From Spisula solida (lineage: Eukaryota > Mollusca > Bivalvia > Venerida > Mactridae), in NCBI GenBank assembly GCA_947247005.1, contig OX365949.1, positions 7,388,001-7,452,000 on the forward strand: a DNA stretch of 64,000 bases. The letters are read 5' to 3'. A program made the position numbers and the translations under genes. Under the pieces are notes generated by a model, which saw only the letters and a list, made by a program, of their open reading frames with translations, was not told where the DNA came from and made no database searches. How positions within the stretch are numbered: position 1 is the stretch's first letter; each line of letters begins with the position of its first letter. Below, piece after piece: positions 12,701 to 21,834 of this stretch.

Positions 12701-15700
12701 TTGTTAGTCTCTCCATCATGATGGTAGCAGGTTGTTAGTCTCTCCACCATGATGGTTGCAGGTTGTTAGCCTCTCCACCATGATGGTTGCAGGTTGTTAG
12801 TCTCTCGACCATGATGGTTGCAGGTTGTTAGTCTCTCCACCATGAGGGTTGCAGGTTGTTAGTCTCTCCACCATGATGGTTGCAGGTTGTTAGTCTCTCC
12901 ACCATGATGGTTGCAGGTTGTTAGTCTCTCCACCATGATGGTTGCAGGTTGTTAGCCTCTCCACCATGATGGTAGCAGGTTGTTAGTCTCTCCACCATGA
13001 TGGTTGCAGGTCGTTAGTCTCTCCACCATGATGGTTGCAGGTCGTTAGTCTCTCCACCATGATGGTTGCAGGTTGTTAGTCTCTCCACCATGATGGTAGC
13101 AGGTTGTTAGTCTCTCCACCATGATGGTAGCAGGTTGTTAGTCTCTCCACCATTCTCCACCATGATGGTTGCAGGTTGTTAGTCTCTCCACCATGATGGT
13201 AGCAGGTTGTTAGTCTCTCCACCATGATGGTTGCAGGTTGTTAGCCTCTCCACCACGATGGTTGCAGGTCGTTAGTCTCTCCACCATGATGGTTGCAGGT
13301 TGTTAGTCTCTCCACCATGATGGTAGCAGGTTGTTAGTCTCTCCACCATGATGGTTGCAGGTCGTTAGTCTCTCCACCATGATGGTTGCAGGTTGTTAGT
13401 CTCTCCACCATGATGGTAGCAGGTTGTTAGTCTCTCCACCATGATGGTAGCAGGTTGTTAGTCTCTCCACCATTCTCCACCATGATGGTTGCAGGTTGTT
13501 AGTCTCTCCACCATGATGGTTGCAGGTTGTTAGTCTCACCACCATGATGGTAGCAGGTTGTTAGTCTCTCCACCATGATGGTAGCAGGTTGTTAGTCTCT
13601 CCACCATGATGGTAGCAGGTTGTTAGTCTCTCCACCATGATGGTAGCAGGTTGTTAGTCTCTCCACCATGATGGTTGCAGGTTGTTAGCCTCTCCACCAT
13701 GATGGTAGCAGGTTGTTAGTCTCTCCACCATGATGGTTGCAGGTTGTTAGTCTCTCCACCATGATGGTTGCAGGTTGTTAGTCTCTCCACCATGATGGTA
13801 GCGGGTTGTTAGTCTCTCCACCATGATGGTTGCAGGTTGTTAGTCTCTCCACCATGTTGGTAGCAGGTTGTTAGTCTCTCCACCATGATGGTTGCAGGTT
13901 GTTAGTCTCTCTACCATGATGGTTGCAGGTTGTTAGTCTCTCCACCATGATGGTTGCAGGTTGTTAGTCTCTCCACCATGATGGTAGCAGGTTGTTAGTC
14001 TCTCCACCATGATGGCAGCAGGTTGTTAGTCTCTCCACCATGATGGTAGCAGGTTGTTAGCCTCTCCACCATGATGGTAGCAGGTTGTTAGTCTCTCCAC
14101 CATGAAGGTAGCCAGTTGTTAGCCTCTCCACCATGATGGATGCAGGTTGAATCAAAGGTTTGCGTCATACTTAAGTCTTTAAAAATTGATACTGGTGTTG
14201 CTTGGCACTGATCATATAGGATCAATTCCATTAATGAATGATCTGCCTTTAGTTAGTAGCCTAGTGTTAGACGAGTGTGAAAGGTCTCTGGTTCTATCCT
14301 AGGCAACAACATAACATTGTTACAAACTGGTACTGGCTTATCTCCCTTGCTTGAAGCACTCAGTTAATATGAGGCAGGTGTCGTTTTGCCAGTGTCAGAA
14401 TAATTACGGTAGTATCCATATGACTGAAATACTTTTCAACAATGCAACTTAAAACAACATATTTGAATGCTCAAAATGTTCTAACATAAAACTATCTCAT
14501 ACAATGTCCTATAAATGTCTTACAGTTCTGTGATGGACACTATAAACAGTAGCTGGTCTGGCGGGCATGATTCCGATGAGCTTAGTGATGATTCATCTAT
14601 CAGTGAACAGTTTCAGACAATGTCCGCTTTACAATATACAGAACCTAGGTAAGTCATTGTTTATATAGCATACCAAACTTGTAAAATAATGAGCTGGCTT
14701 TATTTAGGATTGCCATCAGCAACTAAATGTCAGGTAAAGTTCATTTCTTCAAGGTGCGAGTACTACATACTATTGTGAAATTTGAACTTGTCATTTAAAT
14801 GCCAAAACAACCAGAAATGGCTGTCAAAAATCTTGTAATTTTCCGATCACATTTTGTCAAATACGACTGGGAAACAATTTTGCTCCCTGGACCAAAAGAA
14901 GTAGAATGCCATTATAATAAAGCTTTGGTCACATTATGTTTGTATCAGATCTGTGAAGTTTGATTGCTCTTACAAGTGACAATGTTGTTATTATACTCAT
15001 AAAAAAGACACCTTATAAAAATAAGATAAATTTCTAAAATATGTTTTTCCGATGCGAGCTTAGTAATAATGTAAATGACAGAATGCTTCGATTAGTCACA
15101 AAGAAAACTACATACAAGATACATGTAGTTATAATCATACCAGTGGTATTATTTCTTGTCATTTCAGGAGAGAAATGTTTGAAAATAAAGACAGCCAGTC
15201 TGTGAGGGAGGAAAGATCAGGAGAAGTCAAACATCATAGTTTAGAAGATTTACTGGTAAATATTTAAAAAACAAAATATCAAAATTAAAATTCTCCCTTG
15301 TCGCCCCCTTTTTAAACAAATCTGGATGATTATTCTGGAATAAATTTATTACGGCAATACTGTTTGTATGTTCTTTTGATTATGACTTTCCCTCTGTTGA
15401 AGGATATATATTTATTATATAAATACCCTGATCTTCCATGTGAAAACAAATGACAGAACAATGTTCTCCAACGTGTGTGATAACAAATGCGTGACATCAC
15501 CAGCTTTTCGGCTCGAAAATGTAACGTCTTCAACTTAAAGGTGCTGCCTCACAGATCCGGCTAAAATTTGTTTATGACATAATTTTCTTACCTAACCAAG
15601 TATTTATGTAATAGAAAGTCGCTGACTGTTGCTTTATTAAAGATTTATAATGGCAAATAAGCAATTTAAACCACTATTGATTGATTTTGCACGCTCAGAG

Positions 15701-18237
15701 TTTCCTTCCAACATGCCTTGTGAATTACGTATTTAACATGTGATCATAATGTAACTGCTACAAACTGCAGTGTAAACATCAGTGAGGTATTCGGTTCATT
15801 TTGCAATTCATTTGTATTTAATGCAAACAAATTTCAAGCAATTTAACTGATAGTAGTGTTAATTCTATAGGATATTTTAATATACCCTATAGAATTTTGG
15901 ATTTAAAAATACTAAATATCTCCAAAATGCCGATGTTTCGCAAGTTATTTTAAATTTCAGTGTGGTTGTTTATGGCATATACAGGCAACTTTACCAAAAT
16001 TATGCGAATATTTGACAGTTTTATTAATTTTTGCGATACACCAATAGTTACTTCTGGCGTTAATTCGACTTGGTAATTATGGTAATGTGAAAAAAGAATC
16101 CACCACTCGTTGTCTTTTGGATCACGAAAAACAAATTATAACCTCTGTTTTCTTAACTCGTTTAAGAAATGTTGATCTCCAAAGACAACTCATGACAGAT
16201 CCTATTTATAAATTTAATGTGCTGAATTAAATTAATAAACTCTCTAGATACGATATGATTAGGTATTATACAAGCAACTCAAGGTAATACAACCCCATTG
16301 AATCAACACACTGCAGTGAAATTCCTGTATTAATTTTATGATAACTGATGAATTATGGGGGTATCAGTGGAATAAGTTTCTTATATTGAATTGAAAAAAG
16401 TTATTGAAAAAAATTTCCAGGATGGACGTTGCAACACATGGCCACAACAATTACAACCCTGGTCTCAATCTCACTTAGGGGCGGAGCTTGTTGGGTCACA
16501 TGATCAGACATCATATCATCGACCAATCAGTATGCAAATGAGTGATCCATTGTCTAGAAGAAATATTTGGCAAAATACAGGTGAGTGAAAATAAGAAAGT
16601 GGAATGTGATTATTTTGTCAGTACAGGTGGACAAGTGATTCAGTGGTAAGAGCTACTGACTGCTGATCCGAAGGTTGTGGGTTTGATCCCGCCTCCAGCT
16701 GGATTAAATCAGAAATGCTTCTCAGTGTATTCCACCTTACCTTACTAAGATTACTAAAATGAACTACCCCGGTATAATAAATACCGAGATCTGGTGTATG
16801 ATGCATTATATCAGGCAGGTAAAAGAACCAGGGATGCTTCTGGAACTGGGCATCTTCTGTATCATGCACTATCCCCAAAAAACTAAAGTGTCTAATTTTT
16901 TCTTGGGGCCTTGTCCATATGGGTTTCCGGTGGCGAGGATAAATAAAAGCATACAAAATATTTAGAATATTCTCATTTGTAATCCAGTATATAATTTGGT
17001 TGTAAGTTTTAAAGTATACTGATTCGGAATTGTTTGTTCAAGTTTCAAGAACAATGAATGGTTGATTATGATGCCAGAGTATAAGCTGAGCATATATCCG
17101 TATACTCATTGATCTGTAGAACAGAACAAGATATGTCAGTGATATTTTGAGAACCCTTAACAATTGTACAGTCATCAAACTTGGTAAAGATTTTGGTCAT
17201 TTTGATGCCCCCATCATTGATGAGGTTTTTTATTTGATTTGCGCATGTTGTTCTGCATGTGTATGTCTGTCTGTCAGTAAACCAAACAGTTTTCATTGAA
17301 TAAATCAAGAACCCTTGACCCTAGGATCATCAAACAATATTAACATTGGTCAGCGACTGTAGATGACCCGTGTAGATTTTAAAGTCATTAGGACAAAGTT
17401 GCTGTGACATGTTAGACAAAATGGTTTCCAATCAATACCGCAATAAGTATAGTTGGGCCCATGAAACTCAAATTTTAGGGACTTTAGTCACCTCAGATAG
17501 TTGACCCTATTGAGTTTCAAGTCAAAGGTCAAGGTGTCTGTGACCTTTAATGTAATGGATTATTGGGCTGTTATTGGAGCATACATGTTTCATCTCTTGA
17601 TGATTTTGAGGGCAAAAGTCAAGGTCACAGACTCACAGTGACTCCCAATGACCAGTATTAGCTTATCTGACTGTTAACTATAGTAATCTACTGTCTCACA
17701 TTGCTAGGGAGACTGGTTATGGGTTGTAGACTAACCCTGTTGGCTTTGAAGTGACGGCAATTTCATGAGGTCATAAATTTGTGGTGATGAAACCCCATAG
17801 GAAAACCCTTTTTGCATATTTTAGAGGCAGATTAATCATGGGGATTAAAATTGGAGATAAACTTGGTCGACAAAATCATGAAACTTCATCCTCTATCACG
17901 GTATAAATCATGATACACCACTTTTCAGTTCCGTGAGAGAATCGTTCTGTTTTCATATGGCTCTGACGGAACTGAAAACCAATGTAACACTCAGGATACA
18001 TAAAATTCCATCCTAGCGTTACATCGGTTTTCAGTTCTGTCAGAGCCATATGAAAACCGAACAATTCACTCACGGAACTGAAAAGCCGTGTATATAGATT
18101 CATACCGTGTCAATGAACATAGATAATCTTACAATGCATTGTATCATGTATCTGATTGTTGTATTATACCAGGTGCTGAGTATCCCATCCATCCTTCGCA
18201 GTCACAGAGTGTACATGGTGGCCTTGGAAATATGTGA
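6413..18237 (+). CDS. GARRE1: GARRE1-like (KIAA0355-like) protein, 8 coding exons, 579 aa
   Basis: Eight exons with GT-AG borders and compatible phases sum to 1740 nt (580 codons with stop). Exon 1 and the start of exon 2 are helical and resemble the N-terminal DUF4745 region of GARRE1, which in humans binds Rac1 and RhoG and joins mRNP granules. Exon 3 has TQEELDNVIDLLSGVGIGRG, close to the human TDQEMQEVIDFLSG block. HNTWP, NRTWP and CNTWP are the repeated TWP motifs of the family, and exon 5 carries the SSWSGG plus acidic-serine stretch. The protein is about half the human length (~1070 aa): most of the region between the N-terminal helices and the disordered tail is missing. The stop lies in a minisatellite, so the true C-terminus is uncertain. 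The family call rests on remembered motif order and was not tested by alignment. Confidence 0.75.
7929..8600 (+). repeat. Degenerate tandem repeat, about 195-bp units x3, after a hAT-like end
   Basis: CAGGGGCGTATCCAGAGG at 7929 resembles a hAT-type terminus. After it, GGTGCAATTTCCTGCACT recurs at 8033 and 8231 and, altered, at about 8422, each inside a similar AT-rich block. The right end of the element was not located. Confidence 0.5.
8776..8790. repeat. Poly-G homopolymer (15 G)
   Basis: An uninterrupted run of G in intron 1, likely variable in length. Confidence 0.95.
8990..9485 (+). CDS. GARRE1: GARRE1-like exon 2
   Basis: Acceptor TATTTCAG|ATGGCATTG in phase 0; donor ACCT|GTAAGT leaves one base. 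It begins MALRCLLLFVKLQAEYHQLC, comparable to the human LGRCFLTVVQVHFQFLTH helix. It then becomes low-complexity and polar, with a basic SPKLHKHGLKASLFSFFERK stretch. Confidence 0.85.
9842..9910 (+). repeat. SINE body fragment interrupted by poly-C (26 C)
   Basis: CCCCCTTGCTTGACGCTAA is followed by 26 C (9867-9892) and then a second CTGCTTGAC. The 'cccttgcttgac' phrase recurs in SINEs at 12089 and 14342, so this is a fragment of that family in intron 2 whose C run has expanded. Confidence 0.6.
10275..10577 (+). CDS. GARRE1: GARRE1-like exon 3
   Basis: Acceptor TTGTTTCAG|CTTTG; donor CCTG|GTAAAT. It is read with one base from exon 2 and leaves one base. It contains the conserved block QEELDNVIDLLSGVGIGRG (residues about 174-195) and the first TWP motif in YLGHNTWPNQHRASLP. 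This is the most diagnostic exon for the family. Confidence 0.88.
10618..10803 (+). repeat. Short copy of a dispersed repeat (also at 15440 and 62876)
   Basis: ATGTGTGTGATAACAAATG..GTGACATCA at the left and AACCTCTGTTTTCTAGACTC..AAGACAACTCATGA at the right are the ends of the longer copy at about 15440-16210. It lies in intron 3. Confidence 0.6.
11108..11240. repeat. Tandem repeat, 3 x 42 bp
   Basis: ATTATTCACAAAATAGAGGG begins units at 11108, 11150 and 11192 with no differences seen. The 14-codon unit yields a repetitive open frame that is a by-product. It lies in intron 3 and is recent. Confidence 0.95.
11352..11560 (+). mobile_element. tRNA-derived SINE (family with 'cttgcttgac' body)
   Basis: An A-box-like GATAGCTTAGTATTAAAGC and a B box TGGTTCGATCCCA lie 40-50 bases apart, followed by a body that resembles the copies at 11980 and 14240. 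It is a tRNA-like promoter head without a foldable tRNA, inside intron 3. Confidence 0.65.
11588..11786 (+). CDS. GARRE1: GARRE1-like exon 4
   Basis: Acceptor AATTACAG|GTGG; donor TCAGG|GTAAGT. Pro/Gly/Thr-rich disordered segment ending PDPKLNRTWPVTNLAGSG, with the second TWP motif. Confidence 0.87.
11980..12195 (+). mobile_element. tRNA-derived SINE, second copy
   Basis: A head of the same layout (AGTAGTAGAGTGTCTGC, then CAGGTTTGATCTCAGG) is followed by TTATCTCCCTTGCTTGAC and CATATGGCTGAAATACTGTT. These body phrases are shared with the copy at 14240. It lies directly before the minisatellite in intron 4. Confidence 0.65.
12229..14149. repeat. 31-bp minisatellite, about 62 units (intron 4)
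   Basis: The unit is CAGGTTGTTAGTCTCTCCAC plus CATGATGGTTG, 31 bp, with variants TTGC/TAGC, TCTC/CCTC and GGTTG/GGTCG. Two units carry a 10-bp internal duplication (CATTCTCCAC at 13151 and 13471) exactly 320 bp apart, and one carries TTACCGTGG at about 12595. The array makes up most of intron 4. Confidence 0.97.
14240..14445 (+). mobile_element. tRNA-derived SINE, third copy
   Basis: TTAGTAGCCTAGTGTTAGAC then CTGGTTCTATCCTAGG form the head. The body has CTTATCTCCCTTGCTTGAAG and CATATGACTGAAATACTTTT. It lies between the minisatellite and exon 5. Confidence 0.65.
14526..14648 (+). CDS. GARRE1: GARRE1-like exon 5
   Basis: Acceptor TCTTACAG|TTCTG; donor CTAG|GTAAGT. It encodes SVMDTINSSWSGGHDSDELS followed by DDSSISEQFQTM, matching the Trp-Ser-Gly plus acidic-serine stretch before the last TWP motif in GARRE1. 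Confidence 0.87.
15168..15255 (+). CDS. GARRE1: GARRE1-like exon 6
   Basis: Acceptor ATTTCAG|GAGAG; donor CTG|GTAAAT, ending in phase 0. Charged linker REMFENKDSQSVREERS.. ending HHSLEDLL. Confidence 0.85.
15440..16215 (+). repeat. Dispersed repeat, long copy (intron 6)
   Basis: The left part AACGTGTGTGATAACAAATG with GTGACATCACCAGC and the right part AACTCGTTTAAGAAATGTTG with CAAAGACAACTCATGACAG both recur at 10618-10803 and, inverted and rearranged, at 62876-63170. No coding capacity. Probably a non-autonomous DNA element. Confidence 0.55.
16421..16580 (+). CDS. GARRE1: GARRE1-like exon 7
   Basis: Acceptor AATTTCCAG|GATGG; donor ATACAG|GTGAGT. It begins DGRCNTWPQQLQPWSQSHLG, matching the third TWP motif and following 'PW' of GARRE1. 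It ends one base into a Gly codon. Confidence 0.87.
16617..16965 (+). mobile_element. tRNA-derived SINE (family shared with 33785)
   Basis: The head has TGATTCAGTGGTAAGAGCT and GTGGGTTTGATCCCGCC. The body has CTTCTGGAACTGGGCATC, CACTATCCCCAAA and GGGGCCTTGTCCATATGGG, ending ATAAATAAAAGCATA. Nearly every phrase recurs at 33785-34130. Open frames on both strands here are by-products. Confidence 0.8.
17897..18109. mobile_element. Foldback (hairpin) MITE in intron 7
   Basis: Two arms of about 95 bases are inverted copies: CTTTTCAGTTCCGTGAGAG at the left against CTCACGGAACTGAAAAG at the right, and TTTTCATATGGCTCTGACGG against CAGAGCCATATGAAAAC. The outer ends are CACGGTATAAATC and GATTCATACCGTG. 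The element ends 63 bases before exon 8. Confidence 0.85.
18173..18237 (+). CDS. GARRE1: GARRE1-like exon 8 (putative last coding exon)
   Basis: Acceptor TTGTATTATACCAG|GTGC joins in frame after exon 7 and reads GAEYPIHPSQSQSVHGGLGNM then TGA. The last dozen codons are the first unit of a minisatellite. A polyadenylation signal AATAAA follows at 18810. The acceptor has a short pyrimidine tract. The frame agreement supports the exon, but the original gene may have continued beyond it. Confidence 0.6.
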
Positions 18238-18742
18238 ACCTTCATCCCTCAGTCACAGAGTGAACATGTTGGCCTTGGAAATATGTGAACCTTCATCCCT
18301 CACAGTCACAGAGTGTACATTGTTGCCTTGGAAATATGTGAACCTTCATCCCTCAGTCACAGAGTGAACATGTTGGCCTTGGAAATATGTGAACCTCTAT
18401 CCTTCAGTCACAGAGTGAACATGTTGGCCTTGGAAATATGTGAACCTCTATCCTTCAGTCACAGAGTGTACATGATGGCCTTGGAAATATGTGAACCTTC
18501 ATCCCTCACAGTCACAGAGTGTACATTGTGGCCTTGGAAATATGTGAACCTTCATCCCTCAGTCACAGAGTGAACATGTTGGCCTTGGCAATATGTGAAC
18601 CTTCATCCCTCAGTCACAGAGTGTACATGGTGGCCTTGGAAATATGTGAACCTTCATCCCTCACAGTCACAGAGTGTACATGGTGGCCTTGGAAATATGT
18701 GAACCTTCATCCCTCAGTCACAGAGTGAACATGTTTGCCTTG
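18188..18742. repeat. 51/53-bp minisatellite derived from exon 8, 11 units
   Basis: CAGTCACAGAGTG begins units at 18199, 18250, 18303, 18354, 18405, 18456, 18509, 18560, 18611, 18664 and 18715. Most steps are 51 bp and three are 53 bp because of an extra CA. Each full unit contains ATATGTGAACC, whose TGA is the in-frame stop. Only the last unit differs at its end, giving GCCTTG|GTGAGG, a plausible splice donor. Confidence 0.95.
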
Positions 18743-18809
18743 GTGAGGGCCGTGATTAATAGAAGGTGCGTTACATGTTTCACACTCATTATGAACCTAA
18801 TATAAACTA

Positions 18810-18815
18810 AATAAA
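18810..18815 (+). terminator. Polyadenylation signal AATAAA
   Basis: A canonical hexamer in an A-rich stretch 68 bases after the exon 8 minisatellite, consistent with the end of the GARRE1-like transcript. Chance occurrence is possible in AT-rich DNA. Confidence 0.4.
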
Positions 18816-18866
18816 CTAAAAATTGTCTGCTTGTGTCATATTAGTAAGTGCCAAAATCCCAGACCT

Positions 18867-19014
18867 GGGATGGTATTCAATTCAACCTCTTATTTAATTG
18901 GAGAATAAGGATAGCCAATCATATCGCCAGTTACTGACCAAGAGTTTAATATGGTATGGTCTGATTGGTTGTCCTTATCCTTAAGTCATGTAGATCAATA
19001 TTGAATACCAGCCC
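18867..19014. mobile_element. Hairpin MITE, GGG(N)TGGTATTCA ends
   Basis: The left end GGGATGGTATTCAA and the right end TTGAATACCAGCCC are inverted copies. The inner arms AATAAGGATAGCCAATCA and TGATTGGTTGTCCTTATC also pair. The ends are shared with the element at 48999-49230 and, in part, with sequence at 21205. Confidence 0.8.
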
Positions 19015-19210
19015 TGACTTCAACAGTTTCATGATCAGATTATGTTTCACAGGGTGCTTAATTACTTGTTAAATGTGTTCAGTTGGTGTTCAATTACCCG
19101 AAGTTGCAATTATGTTTATTATTTATTTTGTCTGAAAGAAATATTGCCTGTTATTGTTTCAAATAGTTAAATTATTGGAAGAAAGTTGTACACCTTTAGG
19201 TTGTTGTTGT

Positions 19211-20171
19211 CACAGGTAACGGTATCATTAATTAAGAGTAAAATCAAATTAAAAAAATACTGAGGTGCATTTTGGTTTTCATAATTTACAGCATTTACAG
19301 CATTAAGTATCTTTATTAGGCTGTATATGAACAAAATCACGTATGTGCATTGAAAGCATTTGAAAACAAGCTTAAATTTACCTTCATACGATATAATTCA
19401 AAGTTTAAACTTTGCTTACAATTTTTCGAAGGCGTAAAACGCTGTCGGGACGATCAAGGTGTGTTTTAGCGGGATCGATGGTTTTCTAACGGCCATTTTC
19501 ATTGGTTAGCGTTAAAAATCAACCAATGAAAATCGCTGTCACAAAATCTCATTTGACAAACATGGAGTCATTTTGACAATGAAATATGCAGCGGATTCGT
19601 TTTTCGGCTTAAAAGTATTCATTTAGTGAAGTTACCATGTGCCACCCAGGTAAATCTGTTCCAACTTTTGCGTTCTTGAATATTACCACTTTGTTATGTT
19701 TCTACACAACGGTAAATTCGACATATGTAGATGATATCCTCAATATTTCTATTTTTTGTTTTTATTGGATGCACCTCAGTGATCAGGTGGACAACGTGAT
19801 ACGTATATATGGCATAACTTTTTAACTACTTGACCAATTTCGATAGGATTTCGCGTGGAAGTAGTTATAGTCATGTTTTTATGAATATAATTACTTTATG
19901 AAGATATCGAAAGCCAATTCTTGTTTTTGATACCTGGTCAATTCTTCGGAAATACACCTTCTAAAAGATTAATAAATTTTAAAAACAATTTTTTTTTAAT
20001 TTTTTACTCTTAATCAATTAACAGGAACTTGCATAATTTAAAAATAGATGAAAAAAAAATTGAAAAATAAAATTCAATACTGAGATTTTATTGGTAGGCT
20101 GTTTTCAAATTTGTGTTTCATTTTTTTTTAAATTATGCGAATTCCTGTGATCAATGATGCAGTTACCTGTG
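19211..20171. mobile_element. Inverted-repeat element of about 960 bp
   Basis: CACAGGTAACGGTATCATT at the left faces AATGATGCAGTTACCTGTG at the right. Inside is a shorter inverted repeat (TTTTCATTGGTTAGCG / AACCAATGAAAA at about 19496-19530). No transposase was recognised; a 62-codon open frame at 19637 has no family resemblance. Confidence 0.6.
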
Positions 20172-20370
20172 ATTGTTGTAGGTTAATTTGTTCAGTCTAT
20201 TCCAGTTTAAATCTACATGATTGTACTGGTAGATTAACTTTAAGAAAATGTTGATATTTGAGTAATTTTACAATGAATTGAGATTGTTTTATGTGCCATT
20301 AATACTCAACTGGCTATTTGTATGATTTATTGTTCCTGTTCACTTTCCAGTATATTTATAAGGTGTTTTT

Positions 20371-20646
20371 ATGCCCCCGTATCGATAGATCGGGAGGCAT
20401 ATAGTGATTCACCTGTCCGTTCGTCCGTCCGTCCTGGTTAACCCAAATTGACCGTTTCTTCTAGCATCTTTATGGCTTGCTACAAAGCTTCCAAACTTGC
20501 ATGGATGTTGTATATGAACACTCTCCACACACCTGTATCACCTGACCCCATTTTGACCTTCACCTTGACCTAATTTTGGACTTAGACTTATTTATGGACA
20601 AGGCTTCCACAGGGGGCATAAGCGTTTATTGAACGCAGTCTTGTTT
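20371..20646 (+). repeat. Bivalve-type 'GGGGCATA' dispersed repeat
   Basis: It starts ATGCCCCCGTATCGATAG, has GGCATATAGTGATTCACC and a CCGTTCGTCCGTCCGTCC stretch, and ends GGGGGCATAAGCGTTTATTG. The reverse-complement text recurs at 42369-42461 and 42802-42830. Related sequence also occurs at 21318. Confidence 0.75.
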
Positions 20647-20864
20647 TCTGATGTCTATTATTCATTATACTACTTTTCCTATGTTTTTCCGAATTTTGAT
20701 ACATTTTATATGTAATTATATGATATCCTATTGCCAAAGAGGCAAAGACTTGTACATGTAGGTTGGTCAAAGTAGGTCTATGGTTTAAATGAAGCCCGAT
20801 CTTACATGGCCGATTTGTGAGTCATCAGGTGGTTAAATATTGGTGCCGGGCATTAAAGGATATA

Positions 20865-21078
20865 CTGTAAAATCATTATTTTTCGAGGGAGTTGAATTTT
20901 CGTTAATTTTGTTGTTTCACTCAACCATGAAATATAATCCAATCGAATAATCTTCCTCACAAATATTGAGAATGGGTTTATTCTTTCAAGTTTTGTAATC
21001 CACGAATTTACAATCCCACAAAATAGCATTATCAAAATGCACGAAATTTAATACCCACGAAAATATGTGATTTCACAG
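20865..21078. mobile_element. MITE with CTGTAAAATC ends and TA duplication
   Basis: TA|CTGTAAAATCATTATTTTTC at the left and GAAAATATGTGATTTCACAG|TA at the right are inverted copies, 214 bp apart. Same family as 30811-31175 and a more decayed copy at 28036-28243. Confidence 0.8.
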
Positions 21079-21317
21079 TAGGAAGTAAATGTGTTCCGAT
21101 AGTGGTTATATTATCTGTTAATTTAAATTGGCTGGCCATTTAAATTGGTATGACACTAACAAATGAACACTTTCCTACCTTTTATCATACGTGCCTCAGC
21201 ACCAGGGCTCATATTCACAAAACTTATAAAAATATTTTTGTTTATTATAAGAAAAACTAATTTTCTAAGTTAGCTGAATAATTTTATTAAGATTTTTATG
21301 AAAATATCTTAGTTTTT

Positions 21318-21650
21318 ATGCCTCATTATCTACTAATGGGGAGGCATATAGTGATTGTCATGTCTGTTTCATTCGTCCGTTTGAAAAGTTGTTGAAACTA
21401 AAATATTTTTGAAGTCCATTAAGGCATTGCTTTCATTCTTGGCATACTTGTTTACCATCGTAAACACATAACTTTGTCAAAGCCATGGAACTCTATCCAA
21501 CATTTCAACAGAAGTTGTTAAACAACAGCATTTTGATAAATGACAGTTGTGGATAAAGGCAGGTCAGTCGGACCAGTTCCAGATAAAAAAATTGCGGACT
21601 TTAACTCGTCCGTCAGGCTGCAAATTTGGGAATGTCTGCCCTTGTTTAAA
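21318..21650 (+). repeat. Dispersed repeat related to 'GGGGCATA' family
   Basis: TGGGGAGGCATATAGTGATT is shared with the element at 20371, followed by unrelated text with CATTCGTCCG and a second TCGTCCGTCAG near the end. Probably a divergent or chimeric member. Confidence 0.5.
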
Positions 21651-21834
21651 TAAAAATACTCTGGGACTAGTTTCTCATGTATATTTTTTAGTATAAATTT
21701 TTGTTGATCAAAATTTCATAAATAAACAACGGTTTATTATAGCTTTTGATTGTGCAATATACTTGTGTCATAATGTTAATTTTGCTTAGTCATCAAAATA
21801 ATGACTTAAATTTATTTATATTTAAAGTTTAAAC

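Noticed and set aside
12229..14149. CRISPR-like array of 31-bp direct repeats
   Set aside because: Units are head-to-tail with no unique spacers, no cas genes exist, and the host is eukaryotic. It is a minisatellite.
16618..16965. Open frames on both strands, 68-112 codons
   Set aside because: They lie in a SINE that recurs at 33785, where similar frames appear. No protein family.
18107..18728. Three overlapping repetitive open frames (ALEICEPSS repeats)
   Set aside because: They arise from the 51-bp unit being divisible by three. They are not in the frame set by exon 7 and lack a gene context.
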